6,237 nt of DNA from Candidatus Coatesiibacteriota bacterium (GTDB lineage: Bacteria > B130-G9), in assembly GCA_003647755.1 (NCBI GenBank), contig QMNL01000105.1:1-6237 (forward strand). Direction: 5' to 3'. Positions 1 to 5,864 of the stretch are shown here, one piece after another. Numbering within the stretch: the stretch's first letter is position 1; every line of letters begins with the position of its first letter. The notes beneath the pieces were generated by a model. It worked only from the letters and a program-made list of their open reading frames with translations. It made no database searches and was not told the origin of the DNA. The position numbers and the translations under genes were made by a program.

Positions 1-1
1 G

Positions 2-1054
2 CAGGGCAGAAAGGTTGACGTTGTGGCCCCCGGCGGTGCGGGCGGCCCTGGGGATGAGGATGGGATTCTCACAACGCTTCCAACCTACGAGTGCGCGCTA
101 TCGGCGGACGATTATGCCCTGGGTTATGACTATTTCCACGGAACTGCCTGTGCTGCGGCGTTTGCGGCCGGCGCCTGCGCGCTGTTGCGGTCGCATTTCC
201 CCGATGAGACCGCATCCGGGATCGTCCAGCGGTTGAGGCAAAGCGCCAAGAAGATTGGAGATAGCGTCAAGACTGGTGCGGGGCTTATTGACGTTTATGC
301 CGCGTTGACCGGGTCTTCATCGGACATGCCGCCGGTCATCGAGGCCGTCTCGTTCAACAACAGCTACGTCTCTCAGGCGGAGGGCGGAGATCTGACGATA
401 ACGGCGGAGATCGCGACTCCGGACGGCAAAAACGATATTACAAGGGTGGAACTTTACTTCCAGGGAGAGCCGACCGGCATCCTGATGCACGATGACGGGC
501 TTGAGGGGGACCAGACGGCGGACGATGGCGTGTTCACTTATTCGGTCTATATCTATCCTGGGATGTTCACCTCAGGCCAGTATCTGGTGGGGGTGGTGGC
601 CACCGATTCCTCGGGCCAGCAGAGCGATATGTGGCCCTATCTCGTTGTGAGGGGAGCCAGGTCATCCCTGCTGTCTGCGACAGTGGAATCTGGTCGCTCG
701 CGAGTTTCCTTTCTCGCGGCGGACAGTCGGCCAACAATACAGATGGCGAGCCTCAACGGCACATCGCTCACGACGCAGGGCGGGATTGTTAGGATAACCG
801 CGGTGGTTAGGGATGCGAGCGGGAACTCGTGGTCAAACATCGACCGGGTTGAGCTATTTCTTGAAGGGCAGACGCCGCTTGGGGTTTATCTGTGGGACAA
901 TGGGCAGCAGGGCGATGATATGGCCGATGACGGGACTTACACGTTCTACTCGGGCGTTGGCGGCCTTGCAGCGGGCCGGCTCCTGCTTGAGCTCGTGGCG
1001 TTCGACAAACAGGGCCAAAGAAGCGATACTTGGCCTTATCTGACTATTCACTGA
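2..1054 (+). CDS. Subtilisin-like (S8 family) protein, C-terminal part, probably catalytically dead, with two Ig-like domains
   Basis: The reading frame is open from the left edge, so the true start and the Asp, His and oxyanion-hole Asn blocks lie outside the window. The visible 350 residues begin with VDVVAPGG, the block that precedes the catalytic serine in S8 peptidases. About 40 residues later comes HGTACAAAFAAGACALL, which aligns without gaps to the family's GTSxAAP..AG..ALL motif. The serine position is Ala (GCC at 146-148) and the usual Pro is also Ala. The domain closes normally with the Leu/Ala-rich helix and a GAGLIDVYAAL block at about residues 94-104. Two Ig-like domains follow and the protein ends at WPYLTIH, with no membrane anchor or sorting tail. 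Family members are normally exported, but the signal peptide cannot be seen here. S8 kinship is secure; loss of peptidase activity is inferred from one substituted residue, and a sequencing error is possible. Confidence 0.9.
   Translation, partial: QGRKVDVVAPGGAGGPGDEDGILTTLPTYECALSADDYALGYDYFHGTACAAAFAAGACALLRSHFPDETASGIVQRLRQSAKKIGDSVKTGAGLIDVYAALTGSSSDMPPVIEAVSFNNSYVSQAEGGDLTITAEIATPDGKNDITRVELYFQGEPTGILMHDDGLEGDQTADDGVFTYSVYIYPGMFTSGQYLVGVVATDSSGQQSDMWPYLVVRGARSSLLSATVESGRSRVSFLAADSRPTIQMASLNGTSLTTQGGIVRITAVVRDASGNSWSNIDRVELFLEGQTPLGVYLWDNGQQGDDMADDGTYTFYSGVGGLAAGRLLLELVAFDKQGQRSDTWPYLTIH
329..1051 (+). repeat. Tandem pair of ~105-residue Ig-like domains in the S8-like protein
   Basis: Copy 1 covers about 329-655 and copy 2 about 731-1051, with a Ser/Arg-rich linker of some 24 residues between them. 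Both contain, in order, a RVEL strand, a D[DN]G..GD..ADDG..T acidic loop, a strand ending in VA.D, and G[Q]..SD.WPYL at the end. The acidic loop resembles those in extracellular Ig-like or cadherin-like modules of bacterial surface proteins, where such loops often bind calcium; calcium binding here is inference. The copies have diverged clearly in sequence, so this is an old protein-level duplication rather than a recent DNA repeat. Confidence 0.8.
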
Positions 1055-1072
1055 CTGAGCTTAGTTTTGATG

Positions 1073-1107
1073 GCCCGAGGTCGATGCGCAGCTAGCAGTC
1101 GTCGGGC
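1073..1107 (+). terminator. Bulged hairpin after the S8-like gene, possible weak terminator
   Basis: GCCCGA at 1073-1078 pairs with TCGGGC at 1102-1107, and inside it CGA (1082-1084) pairs with TCG (1099-1101) across a three-base bulge. It starts 18 bases after the stop codon. No T-run follows (the next bases are TTGAGCTATT), so it is not a standard intrinsic terminator. It may only protect the transcript end or be chance. Confidence 0.25.
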
Positions 1108-1128
1108 TTGAGCTATTCCTGACCAGTG

Positions 1129-1143
1129 GATCATTCGATGATC
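1129..1143. promoter_or_regulatory. Perfect 6-bp dyad upstream of the propeller gene
   Basis: GATCAT, spacer TCG, ATGATC form a perfect inverted repeat. Beyond three unpaired bases on each side, CCA (1123-1125) and TGG (1147-1149) can also pair, giving a symmetrical 27-base element. It lies about 50 bases before the start codon. It could be an operator or a leader hairpin. I see no convincing -35/-10 pair around it, so its role is open. Confidence 0.3.
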
Positions 1144-1180
1144 GGTTGGGAGCCCACGTGATTATCGAATTGCTGTTTTT

Positions 1181-1186
1181 GGGGAG
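1181..1186 (+). promoter_or_regulatory. Ribosome binding site that favours the TTG start of the propeller gene
   Basis: GGGGAG ends six bases before TTG at 1193, an ideal spacing. The alternative in-frame starts are GTG at 1202 and ATG at 1235. The ATG is preceded only by purine-rich GAGGG about 13 bases away, and the GTG has no suitable site. An in-frame TGA at 1139-1141 rules out any longer frame. Confidence 0.6.
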
Positions 1187-1192
1187 AGACCA

Positions 1193-3157
1193 TTGAGGCG
1201 TGTGAGGGGCAGGGAAGAGGGTCTTACCTCCGAAATGCCCATCAGCGATGGTGTTCCTTCGCTGACACTTCAAGAGAGATGGGTCTATTCGTCTGCCGTT
1301 GGCCTGACTACTTTAAGCGTTGCGGTTACCGGGCACGTCGCGGCTTCGGATGGTGATCGGACGCTCTGCTGCATTGCTCCTGACGGCAAGCTTCTCTTCA
1401 CCAAGCGGTTTGAGGATAGAATCCGCACCGTTAGGCTCTCACGGGACGGCGCGTATCTCTTCGTGTCGCTGTTCAGTAACACATCTTTTCTTCTGGATTC
1501 CGTGGGAGAGCCGCTGTGGCAGATAAGGCATTTCAATGTCATCTCAGCGTCTGACATCCGCATTTCCGACGGCACCGTAGTCGTTGCCGGGCCGTCCCGG
1601 ATGCTTTCTGTCATCAACCTGGAGGGGGAGCAGGTCGGCTCGGTGAGCCTGGGTGAGCCCATTGACTTCATAGAGGTCTCGGCGGACGAAAGGTCAATAC
1701 TGGTCGGCAACTTCAACGCGTCTATCGGCGTGGTTGACGATGGGCTCGAGGTGCTGTGGTTGCGAAGGTTGACGACCCTGTGCGGCGCGGGGCGATTCAG
1801 TCCTGGTGGCCAGTGGATAATACTGCCTCTTTACGGAATGGGAGCTTACCTATTCGACAACGGGGGCCGGGATGTTAGGGCCTTCAGGCCAAGGCGCCCG
1901 GTCAAATTCGCTGCGTGTGTTGATGAGTGCAAGGTAGTAGCGTTGGGTACAAGCGATGGTGAGCTATACCTGCTTGGCCGTGATGGTGGGTCACAGGTGA
2001 GATTTGAATTGCCATGCCAGCCGACTGCCTGGGCGACCGACGCTGGCAGCCGCCTGATCATGGTCGCAGATGATTTGGGGGCTGTTCACTGCTACGAGTT
2101 GATCTCTGGCGACAGTTCGCGCTTTGGGTTCCTCGAACATTCCCACAGTGCAGCCAAGGCTTCCGAGAAACGGCCGCTTTACTCATTTCAGCTCTTCCAG
2201 CGGGCAAGCAGCCGCCGAGGCGCACAGGTCAGGGTGCTCCCTGGCGGCAAGCACATGCTCTGTGCTACTTCCGAGGGCCAGATTTATTCTATTGACTGGA
2301 AGGGACAGAAGAGCGAGGTGGCGTCCCTGGGTTCAACGATCTTCTCTCTGCAGCTTGCCTCGCGGTCATACTGTTTTGCTGCAACCACAGAAGGGGAGCT
2401 CTTCGCCTTCACCCACGATCAGCTTAAGTGGCACAGGCGTATCGGGACCGCGATGCTGGCGATTAACGCGCTCGGGAACCGCTTCGCAACGATGGATGTC
2501 GGTGGGAATATCTATGTTTTTGACAGTCGTGGCGAGCTGATCAGGACCTGGATGAGGTCCTCGGACGCCCGCTATTTCCTCATCTCTCCGTCCGGCGAGG
2601 ACATGGTCGTAGTTGAGTCGCATCAGGCGGTAGTGGTTGATTTCAGGGGGAGGGCTGTTTTCTGTGTTGAGTTCAGCCCCGGCGCGCGCCTTGGGCTCGA
2701 CGATCAATCCGTCTTTGTTGGCGATTCTCGCGGCACAGTGATGGCATTCGATCTCGTTGGGCAGAGGTTGTGGTCTGCCAATATCGGCGAGCCGGTGGCC
2801 AGATTGCGGCCTTTCGAGGATGGTCTTTTCTGCACAACGACCTCGCAATCAGCGTTCATGATAGGAAACAACGGAGAGATAACCTGGAGGAAGACCCTTG
2901 CCAGCAAGAGCTCTGTTGTAGCCAGAAACCAGGAGCGGGAGTTTATCGAGGTGTTCCGACGGGACAAGGCGCTGATCTGCCTGCGGCTCGGTGGCGAGCT
3001 CCTATGGAAGGCCGATCTTGCGGGAACACATCGGTCGCTGTCGGTCGATGCGTCGGGGGAGTTTGTGGGTGCGTTTGACGGCCGTTCAGCCTGGCTGTTC
3101 GCACTCTCCGACCTTGAGCCGAGTGAGCCGGACAGGTTCGACTTTCTCGAGCTGTAA
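1193..3157 (+). CDS. Two-lobed beta-propeller (WD40/PQQ-like) repeat protein, function unknown
   Basis: The product is 654 residues from the TTG start, or 640 from ATG 1235. It has no signal peptide or membrane segment, so a cytoplasmic place is likely. Almost the whole length is a regular series of ~39-residue units, each with a strand, a D..G turn and a strand ending in LW or a similar pair, for example DSVGEPLW, DLVGQRLW and RLGGELLW. I count seven units at about residues 58-300 and eight at about 362-637. Between them lies a Ser/Arg/Lys-rich insert (about 305-345). Each half ends with RFxFLE: residues 310-315 and 648-653, the latter one residue from the C terminus. Propellers of this kind are binding scaffolds or sensors; no catalytic motif is visible and no partner can be named. 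It follows the S8-like gene by 138 bases in the same direction and may share its transcript. Propeller fold is confident; function is unknown. Confidence 0.85.
   Translation: MRRVRGREEGLTSEMPISDGVPSLTLQERWVYSSAVGLTTLSVAVTGHVAASDGDRTLCCIAPDGKLLFTKRFEDRIRTVRLSRDGAYLFVSLFSNTSFLLDSVGEPLWQIRHFNVISASDIRISDGTVVVAGPSRMLSVINLEGEQVGSVSLGEPIDFIEVSADERSILVGNFNASIGVVDDGLEVLWLRRLTTLCGAGRFSPGGQWIILPLYGMGAYLFDNGGRDVRAFRPRRPVKFAACVDECKVVALGTSDGELYLLGRDGGSQVRFELPCQPTAWATDAGSRLIMVADDLGAVHCYELISGDSSRFGFLEHSHSAAKASEKRPLYSFQLFQRASSRRGAQVRVLPGGKHMLCATSEGQIYSIDWKGQKSEVASLGSTIFSLQLASRSYCFAATTEGELFAFTHDQLKWHRRIGTAMLAINALGNRFATMDVGGNIYVFDSRGELIRTWMRSSDARYFLISPSGEDMVVVESHQAVVVDFRGRAVFCVEFSPGARLGLDDQSVFVGDSRGTVMAFDLVGQRLWSANIGEPVARLRPFEDGLFCTTTSQSAFMIGNNGEITWRKTLASKSSVVARNQEREFIEVFRRDKALICLRLGGELLWKADLAGTHRSLSVDASGEFVGAFDGRSAWLFALSDLEPSEPDRFDFLEL
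1364..3106 (+). repeat. About fifteen ~39-residue propeller repeats
   Basis: Repeat units begin near residues 58, 97, 136, 176, 216, 256 and 296 in the first half, and near 362, 400, 438, 478, 514, 552, 593 and 630 in the second. Spacing is 36-41 residues throughout, except the 66-residue step that carries the central insert. The repeats are conserved only in their hydrophobic pattern and the D..G turn, so they are protein repeats and not DNA repeats. Boundaries are by eye, within a few residues. Confidence 0.65.
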
Positions 3158-3284
3158 GTGGTTTTTGATGGGGGCAGGTCATACGGAGAGACCCTCGAGG
3201 CGCGTGGGTTAAGGCTGTTCGATCAGATCGGCCCGGGTCAAACTGGCGTCCATTGTTCTGTCCGAGCGGTATCCCGTAGGTCTG
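3158..3284. other. Convergent intergenic gap without a clear terminator
   Basis: The propeller gene and the FapA gene run towards each other across these 127 bases. The only inverted repeats found are short: CGAT-cag-ATCG at 3220-3230, and GACCC (3190-3194) with GGGTC (3235-3239). None is followed by a T-run on either strand. At 3185-3208 there is an imperfect copy of the start region of the propeller gene. No credible small gene is seen. Confidence 0.5.
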
Positions 3285-4919
3285 CTAATCCTCGGCTTCA
3301 TCTATTGCTTTGGCGACGATCTCCCCATTTTCAATGCTGAAAACGACGCCCTTCACTGACTCGGTAACGGTGCTGGAAATGTCGCCGATTGAAACCACGC
3401 AGCCGGCATATATTATGTCGATGACAGTTATTCTGCCCTGGTGAAGTGCGCTGAGCTTCTTTCTCAACTCGGCACGTTTGGCCTCGGCAGCGCGCTGCTG
3501 TTTGTACAGATTGACCATTATGGTGACGTAGTTCTTGACCTTGAGCTCGTCCTCGCGACGATACTTGGACGAGCCTACGAGCGCCTGAATGTCGTGCTCG
3601 TATCTGTCGATCTCGCTCGCCTTCTTGGCGATGGCCTTGTCGAGCTCCTTGATCTGCTGGGTGATATTCTTGACGCTCCTGTGGGGATCCCCGATGTGGG
3701 CCTTTGTCTTGTTGGACCTCGTGCTGCCCATATTCCTGACGATGATCTCTTTGCCCGCCTGAATTTCGCTGTTTAGGATGTGTCCATTCTTGGAACTGAC
3801 ATCAACCTTGTTGCCAGCGCTGATGATGCTGTCCAGGACGTGTTCTGAGACCATGACCGTGTCGCCCGCAGTAACTACTGCCTGTTGAATAAACCTCGCA
3901 GCCACTGTCTCCTCAGCCTCAATATGCGCCTGCTTTTGGTGGCCATGGATTCCTCCCTTTACCATGACACTGCCATGCCTAGAGACAACCCTTGCACCCT
4001 CCACTATCCCGTGGACAATGATGTCGCCATCCGTCTCAACCGAGAACCCGGCCAACACATCGCCCTTCACTTTGACGTCGCCCGCAGTGTCCACGTTGCC
4101 CGTGGAGTAGCCCAAGTTGCCGTGCACGACATAGGTCTTCTCGACGTACAGCCGACCACGTTTGTCCATCATCACGCTGCCGCTTATCGCTGCCCGAAGT
4201 TCAAGGCCATCCTCGGAGAGATAAGTCCCCTTGCCTTTCGAGAGGCCCGCGTCTTTGCCCGGTGTCGGCGGAATCACGCGGCCATCAACGGTAGAGCCCG
4301 CAGTCCCCTTGGTGGCCGGTATTTTTCTCAAAAGGACCTCGTCCTTTTCGACTGGCACCAGCATGTCATAAGACTTGAGATCAACTGAGCCATCGGGAAG
4401 TATCTTGGGCCGCGGTTTGTGCATTACCTTCACCAATTGCTCGATCTTTGCGTCCTTTCCGTTGACCGGCTCAACAGCTCTTGCGACCACGGTCGCAATC
4501 TCTACCGGCCGCCTCCGCACTACTTGACGTAGTTTCTCCTCGTCGATGCCCGCAACGACGCCCGCCTTGTACAGACAGAACCGAAGGTCGTCAGGCGTTA
4601 TTTCTAGCTTGTTCCAGTCGGTTACTTCAATCTCGGCCTCCCTGCCATTACTGGAAACAGTTACCTCAATGAAGCTCTCCTTTCGCTTGTCGAAGTAGGT
4701 GAAAACCGGCCCAATGTCCTCTGGCTCGCCAGATGCCCTCTGGATGACGTCCATGATCCGGCGAAGGTTCATGTTACCAACGCCCGTCTTGAGCATGTTG
4801 GACTTGATCTCCTCTAGGTTATACCGGGGCTTTATCTCCGGGGTAACCCTCATCATTAGACGACCGCCGGACTCGGTGATCGGGAGAGAAAACGCCTCAT
4901 GCGCTTTGTTTTGAGGCAA
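3285..4919 (-). CDS. fapA: FapA family (DUF342) protein
   Basis: The 544-residue product has the full FapA layout. An N-terminal alpha/beta region (about 50-200) contains the FIEVTVSSNGREAEIEV strand pair. The signature PPTPGKDAGLSKGKGTYLSE stretch follows at 217-236, then AISGSVM. A right-handed beta-helix rich in GD, G.V and G.I turns runs at about 255-400, a long charged coiled coil at about 415-495, and a beta-hairpin closes the protein at about 496-540. FapA proteins are cytoplasmic or membrane-associated; some studied members are linked to flagellar assembly, but many lie outside flagellar loci and their role is not settled. No flagellar gene is in this window. The start is uncertain: TTG at 4919 has AGGG nine bases upstream, while ATG codons at residues 22 and 23 have no clear ribosome site. 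The gene follows the glycosyltransferase by 201 bases in the same direction. Family assignment is firm; cellular role is not. Confidence 0.9.
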   Translation of the reverse strand: MPQNKAHEAFSLPITESGGRLMMRVTPEIKPRYNLEEIKSNMLKTGVGNMNLRRIMDVIQRASGEPEDIGPVFTYFDKRKESFIEVTVSSNGREAEIEVTDWNKLEITPDDLRFCLYKAGVVAGIDEEKLRQVVRRRPVEIATVVARAVEPVNGKDAKIEQLVKVMHKPRPKILPDGSVDLKSYDMLVPVEKDEVLLRKIPATKGTAGSTVDGRVIPPTPGKDAGLSKGKGTYLSEDGLELRAAISGSVMMDKRGRLYVEKTYVVHGNLGYSTGNVDTAGDVKVKGDVLAGFSVETDGDIIVHGIVEGARVVSRHGSVMVKGGIHGHQKQAHIEAEETVAARFIQQAVVTAGDTVMVSEHVLDSIISAGNKVDVSSKNGHILNSEIQAGKEIIVRNMGSTRSNKTKAHIGDPHRSVKNITQQIKELDKAIAKKASEIDRYEHDIQALVGSSKYRREDELKVKNYVTIMVNLYKQQRAAEAKRAELRKKLSALHQGRITVIDIIYAGCVVSIGDISSTVTESVKGVVFSIENGEIVAKAIDEAED

Positions 4920-5120
4920 ATTGCCGCACCCTAATCATAAACTATCTCCATAGAATGTCGCGCAAGGTTATCAGCCATTCGCGGGACCGATACTTATCAT
5001 CGATTCGCAGCCGTTAAAACGTTAGACCGCTGCCGACGACTGTTGCACAAGCAAGACCATACCAGCCAATCTGCCAGAGGACAAGGGGCGGGGCGACAGA
5101 GGCACCCCGCCAAGGGAACA
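4920..5120. other. Intergenic region upstream of fapA
   Basis: This 201-base stretch holds a GC-rich hairpin at its right end and no credible gene. Read on the minus strand, a TATGAT hexamer at 4939-4934 resembles a -10 box. It has no -35 at normal spacing (TTGCGC lies 20 bases further), and transcription from it would begin only about eight bases before the TTG start. It would fit better if fapA starts at its ATG, residue 22 (4856). Promoter evidence is weak. Confidence 0.35.
5087..5111 (-). terminator. GC-rich hairpin after the glycosyltransferase gene
   Basis: GGCGGGG (5087-5093) and CCCCGCC (5105-5111) form a perfect 7-bp stem with an 11-base loop, starting ten bases beyond the glycosyltransferase stop. 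Read on the minus strand, the stem is followed by CCTTGTCC, not by a run of T. It is therefore more likely a stabilising or attenuating hairpin, or a partial terminator, than a strong intrinsic terminator. Confidence 0.4.
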
Positions 5121-5858
5121 TCATTTAATTTTGTATCTCATCTTGAAACGCCACATCATAATTAAGCTCCGAAGCGCTGTCCTCAAACTGAATGTGGACG
5201 ACCCCATCGAACGGTCATAGAAAACGATCGGGTATTCAACCATCTTCAAACCATGCTGATGCGCAAGGCACAGAACCTCCTGCACAACCTCAGGACCCTT
5301 TGAGACCATCTTCTCAAGTGGTAGCTTCTGCAACGCAGACCTCCTGAACAGCCTGAACCCTGACGTCAGATCATGCCCGTAAAGCCCAAGCACGGCCATG
5401 ATGTAACCGTTGGCCAGCCGCGTGATTATCTTGCGGCCCAAACTCCTCCCAACCTGCCCACCGCCCTTCACGCCTCGCGAACCGATCACGATGTCCGCAT
5501 CCCCTATCGCCTCGAGGAACCTGGGAATGTACAACGGGCGGTGTGAGAAGTCAGCGTCCATCTCAACAACAAAGTCTGGCCCGCGCCTCGCCGCCTCGAT
5601 GAGGCCGGCAATTCCAGCATAACCTCTGCCACGGTTTTCCTTCCTAAGCATTAGGAAGACTCTCTCCGGCTCCTTCTGGGCGAGCTCTCGAACAGCATCG
5701 GCTGTCCCGTCGGGAGAATCGTCGTCCACAACGAGCACGCCAAAATCATCTGACAGGAGTAGAATCTCCTTGATAAGCGCTGTGATGTTCTCACGCTCGT
5801 TAAACGTGGGGATCATTGCCAGCACTTTGAGCGGTCTGCCAGGGCTAGATTCTGGCAC
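5121..5858 (-). CDS. Family 2 glycosyltransferase, polyprenyl-phosphate mannosyltransferase (DPM1-like)
   Basis: The 245-residue protein carries the GT-A motifs of the dolichol/polyprenol-phosphate hexose synthases in order: PTFNERENI (17-25), VVDDDSPDGT (43-52, nucleotide binding), NRGRGYAG (75-82), EMDADFSH with the metal-binding DAD (101-103), IGSR (125-128) and DLTSGFRLFRR (163-173). Such enzymes move a sugar, usually mannose from GDP-mannose, to a polyprenyl phosphate at the inner face of the membrane for glycan or glycolipid assembly. The length fits the catalytic-domain-only type, since no C-terminal membrane helices are present. The late R..G.SK motif reads RSMGSST here, with Thr for Lys. 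The start is GTG, with AGGAG twelve bases upstream inside the previous gene; an in-frame TAG three codons earlier excludes an earlier start. It lies six bases after the DAHP synthase stop. The family is firm; donor sugar and lipid acceptor are inferred. Confidence 0.88.
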   Translation of the reverse strand: MPESSPGRPLKVLAMIPTFNERENITALIKEILLLSDDFGVLVVDDDSPDGTADAVRELAQKEPERVFLMLRKENRGRGYAGIAGLIEAARRGPDFVVEMDADFSHRPLYIPRFLEAIGDADIVIGSRGVKGGGQVGRSLGRKIITRLANGYIMAVLGLYGHDLTSGFRLFRRSALQKLPLEKMVSKGPEVVQEVLCLAHQHGLKMVEYPIVFYDRSMGSSTFSLRTALRSLIMMWRFKMRYKIK

Positions 5859-5864
5859 GGAGGG

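Noticed and set aside
1108..1136. TTGAGC with TCATTC 17 bases later as a promoter for the propeller gene
   Set aside because: The second hexamer is too far from TATAAT to count; only the spacing fits.
1285..1716. 143-codon open frame on the minus strand inside the propeller gene
   Set aside because: It is antisense to a clearly coding frame with regular propeller repeats, has low-complexity Ser/Arg/Pro-rich composition, and shows no recognisable motif.
2366..2848. 160-codon open frame on the minus strand
   Set aside because: It is a shadow of the propeller gene; its Arg/Pro/His-rich composition is typical of an antisense frame in GC-rich DNA.
3158..3340. Small plus-strand frame after the propeller gene
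   Set aside because: It starts directly at the propeller stop without a ribosome site, overlaps the coding end of fapA, and its composition is not protein-like.
3885..4388. 167-codon open frame on the plus strand opposite fapA
   Set aside because: The minus-strand frame carries the full FapA domain, and the plus-strand product has no coherent fold signal.
5021..5027. GTTAGAC, resembling the core of an integron attC site
   Set aside because: No matching RYYYAAC partner or long imperfect palindrome is found at attC distance, and no cassette-like arrangement is present.
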